NCBI GenBank assembly: GCA_039028975.1
Contig: JBCCHB010000023.1
Coordinates: forward strand, 1-64,000
Direction of reading: 5' to 3'
DNA length: 64,000 nt
Source: JAHBNG01 sp039028975
GTDB lineage: Bacteria; Chloroflexota; Anaerolineae; Caldilineales; Caldilineaceae
In this document: in pieces, positions 56,438 to 64,000 of the stretch
Layout: each line of letters opens with the position of its first letter
Position numbering within the stretch: the first letter of the stretch is position 1
Translations under genes and position numbers: made by a program
Notes under the pieces: model-generated
What the model was told of the DNA's origin: nothing
The model's input: only the letters and a program-made list of their open reading frames with translations
The model's database searches: none

Positions 56438-58171
56438 TCAAAACAAGAAATAGCGCTGGGCCATTGGCAGCACATCTGCCGGTTCACAAGTCAGCAATTC
56501 TCCATCTGCCCGTACTTCGTAAGTCTCGGGATCAACCTCGATCTTAGGCGTGGCCGCGTTGTGAACCATATCCGCTTTACCTATGGCTCGACACTTTTCC
56601 ACAGCCGAAACGGCCTTACGTAAGCCAAACCGTGCTGCCACACCAGCCTCCACGCCAGCCTTAGACATGAATGAGACGCTGGTCCCCGCTGTGGCACCAC
56701 CAAAGCTACCAAACATAGGACGATAAATGACCGGCTGTGGTGTCGGTATTGATGCGTTGGCATCGCCCATCACGCTCCATGAGATGAATCCACCTTTGAC
56801 AATCAGCTCAGGCTTGACACCAAAGAAAGCTGGTTTCCACAGACATAGATCGGCCAGCTTTCCTGATTCAATTGACCCTACTTCGTGGGCAACACCGTGA
56901 GCGATTGCCGGGTTAATGGTATATTTGGCCACATAGCGCTTGGCCCGAAAGTTATCATTCCGCCCGCCACTAGTGGCTGCATCTTCTGGCAGCGCACCAC
57001 GTTGTACCTTCATCTTGTGGGCGGTTTGCCATGTGCGAGAGACAACCTCCCCAACGCGACCCATTGCTTGGGAATCGCTTGCGATCATGCTAAAGACACC
57101 CAAATCGTGGAGGATGTCTTCTGCAGCAATGGTCTCAGCCCGAATGCGGCTTTCGGCAAAGGCCACATCCTCTGGTACCTGAGAATTGAGGTGATGACAG
57201 ACCATCAGCATGTCCAGATGCTCAGCGATGGTGTTGACTGTGTAGGGACGGGTTGGATTGGTGGAGGAAGGCAAAATGTGAGGGAAGGAGGCAACCTTGA
57301 TGATGTCTGGTGCATGACCACCTCCTGCTCCCTCGGTGTGATAAGTGTGAATCGTGCGTCCGTTGATGGCTGCAATGGTATCTTCCACAAAACCGGCTTC
57401 GTTGAGCGTATCGGTGTGAATAGCCGCTTGGATGTCATACTTATCACAGATATCCAGACAGGTGTCAATCACCGAAGGTGTGGTTCCCCAATCTTCATGC
57501 ATTTTAAGGCCGCAGCCCCCGGCTAAAACCTGCTCATCCAACGGTTCTGGGTTGGAGGCATTCCCTTTGCCCAAAAAGCCAAAGTTCATAGGAAAAGCGT
57601 CAATGGCCTGATACATCTTTTCGATGTTCCAGGCACCGGGCGTACATGTCGTGGCATTGGTGCCTGTCGCCGGTCCTGTGCCACCACCAAACCAGGTCGT
57701 TACGCCATTGCTCATGGCTTCGTAGACTTGCTGGGGCGCAATGAAGTGGATGTGGGCATCAATGGCACCTGCAGTGACGATCTTGCCTTCGCCAGCAATC
57801 ACCTCAGTAGCTGGACCGACGATCAGCTCTGGATCGACCCCTTCCATCGTATCTGGGTTGCCGGCTTTGCCTACTTTGACAATGCGACCATCTTTGACGC
57901 CAATATCACCCTTGACAATGCCCCAATGGTCCAGAATGACGGCGTTGGTAATGACCAAATCTAGGACATTGTTTCCTTCGCGGGTAGCGCTGGAACTCTG
58001 CCCCATGCCATCTCGAATCACCTTGCCGCCACCGAAGGTAATCTCATCACCATAAACTGTGTGATCGGCTTCGATTTCGATGAGTAGCTCGGTATCGGCC
58101 AAACGGATACGGTCGCCAGTGGTGGGACCATAGAGATCAGCGTAAGTCTGCCTAGGGATGGTTAATGACAT
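56438..58171 (-). CDS. ureC: Urease alpha subunit
   Basis: The 577-aa catalytic subunit hydrolysing urea to ammonia and carbamate at a dinuclear nickel site. The nickel ligands and bridging residue are visible: H140 and H142 in D-A-H-I-H-F, carbamylated K223 in G-L-K-M-H-E-D-W-G, the active-site flap M-V-C-H-H-L-N-S and D-S-Q-A-M-G-R-V. The N-terminus (R-Q-T-Y-A-D-L-Y-G-P-T-T-G-D) and length match bacterial UreC. It follows allE by 23 bases in a ureD-A-B-allE-C order. The accessory genes ureE, F and G are not in the window. Confidence 0.97.
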   Translation of the reverse strand: MSLTIPRQTYADLYGPTTGDRIRLADTELLIEIEADHTVYGDEITFGGGKVIRDGMGQSSSATREGNNVLDLVITNAVILDHWGIVKGDIGVKDGRIVKVGKAGNPDTMEGVDPELIVGPATEVIAGEGKIVTAGAIDAHIHFIAPQQVYEAMSNGVTTWFGGGTGPATGTNATTCTPGAWNIEKMYQAIDAFPMNFGFLGKGNASNPEPLDEQVLAGGCGLKMHEDWGTTPSVIDTCLDICDKYDIQAAIHTDTLNEAGFVEDTIAAINGRTIHTYHTEGAGGGHAPDIIKVASFPHILPSSTNPTRPYTVNTIAEHLDMLMVCHHLNSQVPEDVAFAESRIRAETIAAEDILHDLGVFSMIASDSQAMGRVGEVVSRTWQTAHKMKVQRGALPEDAATSGGRNDNFRAKRYVAKYTINPAIAHGVAHEVGSIESGKLADLCLWKPAFFGVKPELIVKGGFISWSVMGDANASIPTPQPVIYRPMFGSFGGATAGTSVSFMSKAGVEAGVAARFGLRKAVSAVEKCRAIGKADMVHNAATPKIEVDPETYEVRADGELLTCEPADVLPMAQRYFLF

Positions 58172-58194
58172 GATTTTTTCCTATCTGTATTTAA

Positions 58195-58971
58195 TCACGA
58201 ATCAAGTGCCAGCGGATCGCGGTTCATATCTTTATAGAGCAAATAACGCGCAGGCTCCTTCCCCATGCCAACAAACCACTGGGGGCAATAAGGAGCCATC
58301 CAAACCACATCACCATCTTGGATTGGATACCAACACTCAGCCAAGCGCTGTATGCCCTGCCCCTGCAGCATGAGTAATCCATGTTCCATCATGTGGACTT
58401 CGACCATGGGAAGGGTTGCGCCTGGGTTGTAGTGCATAATGTTAACAGCCATATCAAACGACGGCGTGTCGGGCAGTAATGTGCGCAAAAGTAGGTCAGG
58501 ATCACCCAGGAACTCAACGGCTTCTACCTCTTGCTCCTGACCCATCACAACGGTTGGGGACTCTGCACCTACCAACGTGCTGTAGGGCTTTTCAAAGACA
58601 TTTATTCGTGTCGTGCTCTCCGCGACCAAGTTATGTTTGGTATCTGCGGGGAGAAAGGCGTATCCACCTAGTGTTAATCGCTTGGCCTCGGTTGCGGTCT
58701 GAACATGAATAGTCCCTTCAATTACAAAGACAAAACGCTCAATACCAGGGAGTGGTGGGCCAGCTTTGGCACCTGGCTGCATAATCGCAATGTATTGAGA
58801 AAAGCGCGCTCGGGTCATTGAACCCAATTGAGGTGAAATGAAAAGAAACCCGTCAGTCTCCGTCCAGCTAGGCAACGCTGTGCGAATGTGGCTATCTGGG
58901 GCAAAGATCGCATGATCACGCTGAACAGTGCTTCGTGTGGCACCAAAGGGCATTGAACCGAACGCCGTCAT
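58195..58971 (-). CDS. allE: (S)-ureidoglycine aminohydrolase
   Basis: A 258-aa bicupin that removes ammonia from (S)-ureidoglycine to give (S)-ureidoglycolate, a late step of allantoin breakdown. Features are the start F-G-A-T-R-S-T-V-Q-R-D-H-A-I-F-A-P-D-S-H, cupin 1 with G-I-E-R-F-V-F-V-I-E-G, and cupin 2 with the manganese-binding set E-V-H-M-M-E-H-G-L-L-M-L-Q-G-Q-G and W-M-A-P-Y-C-P-Q-W. The start overlaps the ureB stop by 4 bases, placing a purine-catabolic gene inside the urease operon. Confidence 0.92.
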   Translation of the reverse strand: MTAFGSMPFGATRSTVQRDHAIFAPDSHIRTALPSWTETDGFLFISPQLGSMTRARFSQYIAIMQPGAKAGPPLPGIERFVFVIEGTIHVQTATEAKRLTLGGYAFLPADTKHNLVAESTTRINVFEKPYSTLVGAESPTVVMGQEQEVEAVEFLGDPDLLLRTLLPDTPSFDMAVNIMHYNPGATLPMVEVHMMEHGLLMLQGQGIQRLAECWYPIQDGDVVWMAPYCPQWFVGMGKEPARYLLYKDMNRDPLALDS

Positions 58972-59336
58972 ATCTGGCCATACCCATCATCGCTGATTTT
59001 CTGTAATGCGACAGCCTTCGTGCTATCCTCATCCAGCTTCCCTTGGACGACGCCATTACATCCAATCATAATGCGAGATCCACCCAACGCTACCAGCGAA
59101 ACTTCCTTGTCTTCTCCTGGTTCAAAACGGACTGCCGTTCCTGCTGCAATATTGAGCCGCATTCCATAAGCGGCAGCCCGCTCAAATTTTAAGCCACGGT
59201 TGGCCTCAAAAAAATGAAAATGACTGCCCACTTGAATGGGACGGTCCCCAGTGTTGTAGACAGTTATCGTTGCGGTGTCACGTCCTACGTTGGCTGAAAT
59301 CTCACCACTTTCTATAATATACTCACCTGGCTTCAT
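58968..59336 (-). CDS. ureB: Urease beta subunit
   Basis: A 122-aa small urease subunit. It begins M-K-P-G-E-Y, followed by T-I-T-V-Y-N-T-G-D-R-P-I-Q-V-G-S-H-F-H-F and N-R-G-L-K-F-E-R-A-A-A-Y-G-M-R-L-N, the family core, with E-V-S-L-V-A-L-G-G after F-E-P-G-E-D. It assembles with UreA and UreC into the (abc)3 trimer. The stop overlaps allE by 4 bases. The gap to ureA is 30 bases. Confidence 0.95.
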   Translation of the reverse strand: MKPGEYIIESGEISANVGRDTATITVYNTGDRPIQVGSHFHFFEANRGLKFERAAAYGMRLNIAAGTAVRFEPGEDKEVSLVALGGSRIMIGCNGVVQGKLDEDSTKAVALQKISDDGYGQI

Positions 59337-59366
59337 GGTTTAATCCCTTTACTGAGTATGAAGAAA

Positions 59367-59669
59367 TTATTGAATTGGATCGTGAACGGTTACTAACTTC
59401 GTCCCATCAGGGAAGGTCGCCTCAACTTGTACATCATGAATCATCTCGGCAACCCCATCCATCACGTCATCTTTCGTGAGGATTGTTGTGCCATAGGTCA
59501 TGATTTCAGCAACTGATTTGCCATCTCGTGCTGCCTCAAGAATCTCAAAAGAGAGAATGGCCACTGCTTCAGGGTAGTTCAATTTTAGGCCACGCCCTTG
59601 GCGTTTACGTGCCAATTCGGCAGCCAGAAAGATCATGAGCTTTTCCTGCTCTCTTGGGACTAAGTGCAT
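59367..59669 (-). CDS. ureA: Urease gamma subunit
   Basis: A 100-aa small subunit with the standard start M-H-L-V-P-R-E-Q-E-K-L-M-I, R-K-R-Q-G-R-G-L-K-L-N-Y-P-E-A and the end T-V-H-D-P-I. Separate ureA and ureB genes are the usual bacterial arrangement. A GGAG ribosome site lies about 7 bases upstream (AGGAGAA before the ATG). Confidence 0.96.
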   Translation of the reverse strand: MHLVPREQEKLMIFLAAELARKRQGRGLKLNYPEAVAILSFEILEAARDGKSVAEIMTYGTTILTKDDVMDGVAEMIHDVQVEATFPDGTKLVTVHDPIQ

Positions 59670-59689
59670 GGTTAGTTTCTCCTAAGGTC

Positions 59690-59739
59690 AGTCGCTGGTG
59701 GTTGGTGGCTGGTCACTGGTGGCGGTCTACTGACTACTA
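59690..59739. repeat. GGTGGCTGGTCACTGG low-complexity spacer
   Basis: Degenerate units of GGTGGTTGGTGGCTGGTCACTGGTGG, a third copy of the spacer type found at 46144-46223 and 48148-48237, here between ureD and ureA. Confidence 0.5.
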
Positions 59740-60810
59740 TCAGTATACTTTTCGCGGCATCACCGCATCTTGTTGATAAAGCTCTTCTTTGGCCATTTGC
59801 CAAAAGATGGGCAAGGTCCTCTGAATCGAATGACATGAAGAGCCGACGGCTCGTACACTTAAACCGTGGGCAGGCAACGTGCTGACTCCCCAGAGTGTCT
59901 GGCCTGAGACTGAAAGCTTCCGTGCCTCCTCATCTAACTGGGCCTCTAATTGGTGCCAGATCTCTGCCTCCACCCCAACACGGCAGATATAGAATGTTGC
60001 AAAGTAACGATAGGGGCCAAGTCGGGCCAGTGAATTCAGCCCAGAACCTATTCTGCCAGAAGCGGCGGCTTCCAAACGAGCTGGCTCCAGACGGCTACGT
60101 TCAATCGCAATAGGTTGGTTTTTTGCCGAGATATCTAGCTCAATTTGAAGGAGATCGTACTCAAAACATTCGCCCTTTGCCTCTCGCCCTGGCGTAACAA
60201 CCTCCCAATAAAATAGGCCCGCCCCTTCTGCCAACTCAATCCGAGTAGTCTGGCGATACTGGCTGCGTGCGTACGGTATCAGCGTATCGGGCAGGTACTC
60301 TAGTAGCCCATCTTCTTCAACAACAAGGTGGGTGGTCTGAGTAGTTGTTGGATAGCCCTGCCGATATCGATAAACTCGGGTCGACCCTGTAGAGGTCAAT
60401 TGGGCCTGGGCATGAGCACTCACCACTACATTCAGGGAGAGCTGATCCCCACCTAGAAGACCGCCAGATATATTGTGCAGGTGGACCAATGCTGGCTGTA
60501 CGGAAGTTGTATATCCAAGCTGTCCGCTACTCTCTTGTTGAAGTCCAAGTGGATATGGGCTATCTAGTTGGTTCTGATTATCTTGTTCTACCAGAAAGTG
60601 ATGGCCAACCCCTTGATTATCCAGTTCATTATTGCCCAGTTCAAGTAGGCCGATTTTTTCACCCTGATGGACGAGTTTAGAGGCGCTAGCCGATTGAATG
60701 GGGAAAGCTCGTACGACACGCAGAGGAGGCTCCTGTTTCCGAACGCGCAAAATTGTCTGCTGATCCTGGACATCAAAATTTAGATTGAGGACTGCATTTG
60801 TTTGAGTCAA
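59740..60810 (-). CDS. ureD: Urease accessory protein UreD (UreH)
   Basis: A 356-aa urease maturation factor that with UreF and UreG delivers nickel. The core is recognisable: P-P-L-R-V-V-R-A-F-P, A-L-V-H-L-H-N-I-S-G-G-L-L-G-G-D-Q-L, A-Q-L-T-S-T-G-S-T-R-V-Y-R-Y-R and E-Y-L-P-D-T-L-I-P-Y-A. An extra stretch of about 50 Gln/Asn-rich residues (45-95) separates the first two motifs and makes it longer than usual UreD (about 270-300). The start is TTG 60810 without a clear ribosome site. A MITE-like element lies directly upstream and may have altered the leader. Confidence 0.9.
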   Translation of the reverse strand: MTQTNAVLNLNFDVQDQQTILRVRKQEPPLRVVRAFPIQSASASKLVHQGEKIGLLELGNNELDNQGVGHHFLVEQDNQNQLDSPYPLGLQQESSGQLGYTTSVQPALVHLHNISGGLLGGDQLSLNVVVSAHAQAQLTSTGSTRVYRYRQGYPTTTQTTHLVVEEDGLLEYLPDTLIPYARSQYRQTTRIELAEGAGLFYWEVVTPGREAKGECFEYDLLQIELDISAKNQPIAIERSRLEPARLEAAASGRIGSGLNSLARLGPYRYFATFYICRVGVEAEIWHQLEAQLDEEARKLSVSGQTLWGVSTLPAHGLSVRAVGSSCHSIQRTLPIFWQMAKEELYQQDAVMPRKVY

Positions 60811-60871
60811 AAGAGAAAAGATATCCTGCCTAACGAATCAAATCGAATCACACCCCGCTCTGCGTCACTCA

Positions 60872-61005
60872 TCATAGAGTACTGTTGGCGAATTGTTTGT
60901 GAAGTGAGCACGCCGCGTGCGACTATGCGCCAGAAATCGGCACGAGGCATGCCTACCTCCACATCGTATGGGCATTTTTGAATTCGCCAACAGTATCTCA
61001 TAGAG
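60872..61005. mobile_element. MITE-like element between allB and ureD
   Basis: Perfect 15-bp terminal inverted repeats, TACTGTTGGCGAATT (60880-60894) and its complement (60981-60995), enclose 86 bp. The direct repeat TCATAGAG flanks both sides (60872-60879 and 60998-61005), as after a transposition event. The interior holds a GCACG-CCG-CGTGC type hairpin (60908-60920) and the palindrome GGCATGCC (60946-60953). No transposase is encoded. It is 116 bp between the outer TIR ends. Confidence 0.65.
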
Positions 61006-61007
61006 CC

Positions 61008-62360
61008 TCAGGGCCGTAACAACTGCCCAAACCCTGGTTTGACTAAGATTTCATGCTGTTGATAGACTTTGGTGCCGCGCACGTAGGTTGAGTGAACTTG
61101 TCCGGTAAATACGCAGTCGACGTAAGGGCTGTGCTTGTTTTTGTAAAAGAGGTCATCGGCTTTCAAAGCCCACTCTCGATTCAAATCAACCACAGTAAAA
61201 TCCGCATCACTGCCTGGCACGATGGAGCCTTTATCTGGATAGAGACCATAGATACGGGCTGGATTGGCACACATGGTCTTGACCAAATCGGTTAGAGGCC
61301 AGCCGCGCTTATTAACGCCTTCGCTTAACATGATGGGCAACATGCTTTGGATGCCGCTTATACCACCCCAAGCTTCCCAAATATTGTCTATCCCTTTGGT
61401 CTTCAATTCTAGCGTGCACGGTGAGTGATCCGATCCGATCACGTCTACATAACCAGCCAAGAGATAATCCCACAGAGCAAGAACTTGGTCGTGAAAGCGA
61501 AGCGGTGGCGCGCACTTGGCGATAGGCCCCATGGCCTCCAATGTATTTACATCCAGGAAGAGATAGTGAGGACACGTTTCGACTGTGATGTGTACCCCCC
61601 GTTGACGAGCCTCCACCACTGTCTGTACAGCCTCTGCCGTGCTGGCATGGACAATGTGGAGGGGGCGCTCCGTCTCTTCTGCCCAGAATGCGGCCCGCTG
61701 AATCGCTTCTACTTCCACAAATGGCGGCCTCGAATCATACCAAGCCATTCGATCTGTGCGACCCGCTGCTTGTAGCTTCTCGGCTAGATGTTTGGTGACG
61801 AGTTCATTTTCGGCATGAACAGCTATGATGGCATTCCGCGGTACTGTTTTAAACGCTTGGTAGAGTGTGTCGTCATCAACTCTGGCAAAATCGACGCCAC
61901 TTTCGCTCATGAATCCTTTGAAGCCAACCACACCTTCATGAAGCATGGGCACCAAATCGTCTAGGTTATTGTCAACCAAACCACCCCAATGTGCGTAGTC
62001 CACTACGGCTTGATCGGCAACTGCTGCCCGCTTGTTGGCCAGTTCATCCACATTAATGGTTGGCGGCGTGGCATTCAGCGGCATGTCAATCACGGTTGTG
62101 ATCCCACCCGCAGCCGCAGCCATAGTCCCAGTTTGATAGCCTTCCCACCCGGTACGACCGGGTTCATTAAAATGGACGTGACCATCCACAATCCCAGGGA
62201 GAAGGGTCTTGCCCTCTAAATCCACCACGGTGGTGGCATCTACCTCAAGATCACCTAAAACCCACTGGGTGATCTGACCATCAGTGGCCACCACACCACC
62301 CTCGAAAAGTTCAGTTTCGGTAACAACGACGGCATTTTTCAAATACAGATCTGCAGTCAT
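61008..62360 (-). CDS. allB: Allantoinase
   Basis: A 450-aa cyclic amidohydrolase that opens allantoin to allantoate. Metal site: H61 and H63 in G-H-V-H-F-N-E-P-G-R-T, carboxylated K148 in G-V-V-G-F-K-G-F-M-S-E-S-G, I-V-H-A-S-T, E-T-C-P-H-Y-L and I-G-S-D-H-S-P-C. The F-N-E-P-G-R and F-K-G-F-M segments are those of AllB rather than dihydropyrimidinase. Upstream is the racemase, 18 bases away. Downstream is the MITE-like element and then the urease genes. Confidence 0.92.
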   Translation of the reverse strand: MTADLYLKNAVVVTETELFEGGVVATDGQITQWVLGDLEVDATTVVDLEGKTLLPGIVDGHVHFNEPGRTGWEGYQTGTMAAAAGGITTVIDMPLNATPPTINVDELANKRAAVADQAVVDYAHWGGLVDNNLDDLVPMLHEGVVGFKGFMSESGVDFARVDDDTLYQAFKTVPRNAIIAVHAENELVTKHLAEKLQAAGRTDRMAWYDSRPPFVEVEAIQRAAFWAEETERPLHIVHASTAEAVQTVVEARQRGVHITVETCPHYLFLDVNTLEAMGPIAKCAPPLRFHDQVLALWDYLLAGYVDVIGSDHSPCTLELKTKGIDNIWEAWGGISGIQSMLPIMLSEGVNKRGWPLTDLVKTMCANPARIYGLYPDKGSIVPGSDADFTVVDLNREWALKADDLFYKNKHSPYVDCVFTGQVHSTYVRGTKVYQQHEILVKPGFGQLLRP

Positions 62361-62378
62361 AAACCTATTGCCTGTACG

Positions 62379-63170
62379 TTAGTATCCCAGTTTAAAGAGT
62401 GGCGGCAAATTATCTAATTCTTTGTGGCTTGGTTTGGCGTAAGCCAGTTGTTTGGATGTCTTCATGCCATAGTCTACCATGCCTTCCAGAAATTTCAATG
62501 CACAGACGACTCCGTCCAGCACAGGAATGCCCAAGGCAGCTTCTAACTGCTTGTCGATTCCGGCCATGCCTGCGCAGCCTAAACAAATGACTTCGGCCTC
62601 ATCGTGCTCAATGGCATCCTGAGCCGCACTATGAATCATGGCGTAGGTCTCATCTTCGCTCATGCTCTCTAACGCCAAAACTGGCAATCCTGTTGACCGG
62701 ACTGATGCGCAACGAGTTGCCAATCCATAGTGGCGGACGGCATCCCACAAGAGCGGTTCCCACTCTTTGTTGGTGGTAACTATGCTGAATTGGTGGCCCA
62801 ACATACAGGCCATATACATGGTCGCTTCGGCAATGCCAATCACGGGTTTGTTGGTGATCTCCCGAGCAGCATAGATGGCGGGATGATCGCTGTAGCAAGC
62901 GATGACAATCCCATCGACCTGCTCCTGATGGACCAACACAAGCTCAAGCGTGCCCTGCGAACTGAGTAACTCGTCATAGATGCTCTCAATGGAGCGGGGA
63001 CCGCTACTTGGATTGATGGCTTCGACAGTAGTCGTTGGAGAAGCATACTGCTCGGCGATCTGCTGAATGCGTTCCGTAAAAGCTTGTGTTGTATTGGGGT
63101 TGATGAACAGAATATGGGGTTGCTTTTCTGAACGAGTGTTACACTGGGCACTGCTCTCTATATTACTCAT
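62379..63170 (-). CDS. Allantoin/hydantoin racemase (Asp/Glu racemase superfamily)
   Basis: A 263-aa cofactor-independent racemase with I-L-F-I-N-P-N-T-T at the start and the two catalytic cysteines in V-I-A-C92-Y-S-D-H-P and C-L-G-C-A-G-M-A-G (near 204). This is the pattern of HpxA/HyuE-type enzymes, which interconvert the enantiomers of allantoin or 5-substituted hydantoins so that a stereospecific hydrolase can use both. Given allB 18 bases downstream, allantoin is the likely substrate. It overlaps the upstream permease gene by 8 bases. Confidence 0.85.
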   Translation of the reverse strand: MSNIESSAQCNTRSEKQPHILFINPNTTQAFTERIQQIAEQYASPTTTVEAINPSSGPRSIESIYDELLSSQGTLELVLVHQEQVDGIVIACYSDHPAIYAAREITNKPVIGIAEATMYMACMLGHQFSIVTTNKEWEPLLWDAVRHYGLATRCASVRSTGLPVLALESMSEDETYAMIHSAAQDAIEHDEAEVICLGCAGMAGIDKQLEAALGIPVLDGVVCALKFLEGMVDYGMKTSKQLAYAKPSHKELDNLPPLFKLGY

Positions 63171-64000
63171 TGGACTGATCTACAGCCTCTGTAGCTAATC
63201 TGGATCGAACGACCCCAGCACATCTCTGAGACCAACGCGAGACCCAAAGGAAAAGGCCGATCATTACAAAAGAGAAGAGAGTGGTGACTGTTCCCAGTGC
63301 ATAGAGGGCTGGTGAGGTGACGGTAGTGGTCATGGCAAAAATCTCAAGTGGAAGCGAATTAAATTCGCCCATCACCAAAGACGAACGAGCAAACTCATCG
63401 TAGGAGAGCGTAAAGCCAAAGAGGCCCACTCCTACTAAACTGGGCAGAATAATGGGCAATACAATGTCCCGAAAGACGACGACTTCACTGGCACCCAAAT
63501 CCCGAGCCGCTTCCTCATAGGATTTATCAAAACGGTTGAAGACAGCAATCATGATTAGCAGAGCAAAGGGCAATGTCCATGTGAGATGTGCAGCCAATCC
63601 AGAGGTATACCAGAATGGGACCCAGCCCATCTGGTTAAACATGACGCCAATTCCTAAAGAGATCAATATACTGGGTACAATCAAGCTAGTCACCGATAGG
63701 TAGAAGAGAAATTTGGCCCCACGGAACTTTTGCCGAAACGCCTGTCCCACCATCGTCCCCAAAACGATGCAGATGCTCATGACCATCAGCCCTAGTGTGA
63801 AGGAGCGCAGAAATGATCCTTTGAAATCACCAACCCGCTGCTGTTGAAAGAGAGCATAAAACCAGTGCAGGCTAAAGCCGCGCATGGGAAAGGTCAGCCC
63901 CCCTTGCTCTCCCTGGAATGAGAGGATAACAATGGTTGAAATTGGTCCGTAGAGAAAGAGGACAAAGATGACAAAAAAGATGGCGAGTGGCCAAAAGAGC
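63163..64000 (-). CDS. ABC transporter permease (PotC type), 5' end outside the window
   Basis: The frame stays open to base 64000, so the gene begins beyond the window. An internal ATG at 63885 is not the start because upstream codons encode a first TM helix, F-W-P-L-A-I-F-F-V-I-F-V-L-F-L-Y-G-P-I. The EAA loop A-A-R-D-L-G-A-S-E-V-V-V-F-R-D-I-V-L-P and five further TM helices follow. It belongs to the same permease type as 53485. Its overlap with the racemase suggests that it imports allantoin or a related ureide. Confidence 0.88.
   Translation of the reverse strand, partial: LFWPLAIFFVIFVLFLYGPISTIVILSFQGEQGGLTFPMRGFSLHWFYALFQQQRVGDFKGSFLRSFTLGLMVMSICIVLGTMVGQAFRQKFRGAKFLFYLSVTSLIVPSILISLGIGVMFNQMGWVPFWYTSGLAAHLTWTLPFALLIMIAVFNRFDKSYEEAARDLGASEVVVFRDIVLPIILPSLVGVGLFGFTLSYDEFARSSLVMGEFNSLPLEIFAMTTTVTSPALYALGTVTTLFSFVMIGLFLWVSRWSQRCAGVVRSRLATEAVDQSNE

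Noticed and set aside
60807..61001. 64-codon minus-strand frame upstream of ureD
   Set aside because: It lies almost wholly inside the inverted-repeat element and has no ribosome site. Its A-R-G-V-L-T string comes from the hairpin core.

Overview
The window looks like a chromosomal stretch of a free-living Chloroflexota bacterium (Anaerolineae/Caldilineae/Ardenticatenia-like). This is an inference from gene content, not from a marker gene. The clues are two large BTAD-NB-ARC-TPR (SARP-like) regulators, WG repeats, a DUF2723-type membrane protein, two F420-type luciferase-family enzymes, several Gram-positive-style lipoproteins, an exported dockerin protein ending in an F-L-P-L-L tail, and intergenic GGTGGTCAGT-type low-complexity spacers. 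No rRNA, tRNA or CRISPR array was seen.

Layout. (1) 1-13 kb, surface and regulation: the end of an exported protein with 90-residue Ig-like repeats and a dockerin, a PhoB/PhoR-type two-component pair, a BTAD-NB-ARC regulator overlapping a TPR gene, a tiny exported Cys-containing peptide, a REP/MITE-like element, a WG-repeat protein and a 1003-aa BTAD-ATPase-TPR regulator. (2) 13-19 kb, envelope: a YdjM-like membrane protein, a DUF2723-like protein and a TPR lytic transglycosylase lipoprotein. (3) 19.4-25.7 kb, the most unusual region. A frameshifted and probably sigma54-incompetent NtrC-like regulator and its histidine kinase diverge from an operon of a c-type cytochrome lipoprotein, a thioredoxin-like lipoprotein, an L,D-transpeptidase and a DUF411 metal-binding fusion protein. 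The thioredoxin CxxC is encoded TGA-CCG-CCC-TGA, which reads best as a U-P-P-U selenoprotein with a SECIS-like hairpin just downstream. (4) 25.8-34.2 kb: an F420-type monooxygenase, a GH106-like glycoside hydrolase, a Gfo/Idh/MocA oxidoreductase, a P-loop kinase, a P1B-like ATPase without a CPC motif and an APH-family kinase.

(5) 34.2-49.8 kb, minus strand: a CbiX-like protein lacking the usual His, an agmatinase-family ureohydrolase, and a dipeptide-type ABC transporter (two ATPases, two permeases, binding protein) with an amidohydrolase and a methyltransferase. This array is split by three nuclease-like or ATPase genes (37955-39553, 44472-45104, 46224-48122) with their own GGTATAAT promoters. 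A decayed fragment of a related gene lies at 50.1 kb. (6) 50.4-64 kb: a second F420-type enzyme, then a minus-strand nitrogen-scavenging cluster: PotC-type permease (cut by the window end), allantoin/hydantoin racemase, allantoinase, ureD-ureA-ureB-allE-ureC, a PotD-B-C-A transporter and a metallo-beta-lactamase-fold hydrolase.

Region 6 reads as import of a ureide or related nitrogen compound and its stepwise hydrolysis to urea and ammonia. Allantoate amidohydrolase, ureidoglycolate lyase and UreEFG are not in the window. The window is also rich in long inverted repeats between genes. One, at 60872-61005, has terminal inverted repeats and flanking direct repeats like a MITE.
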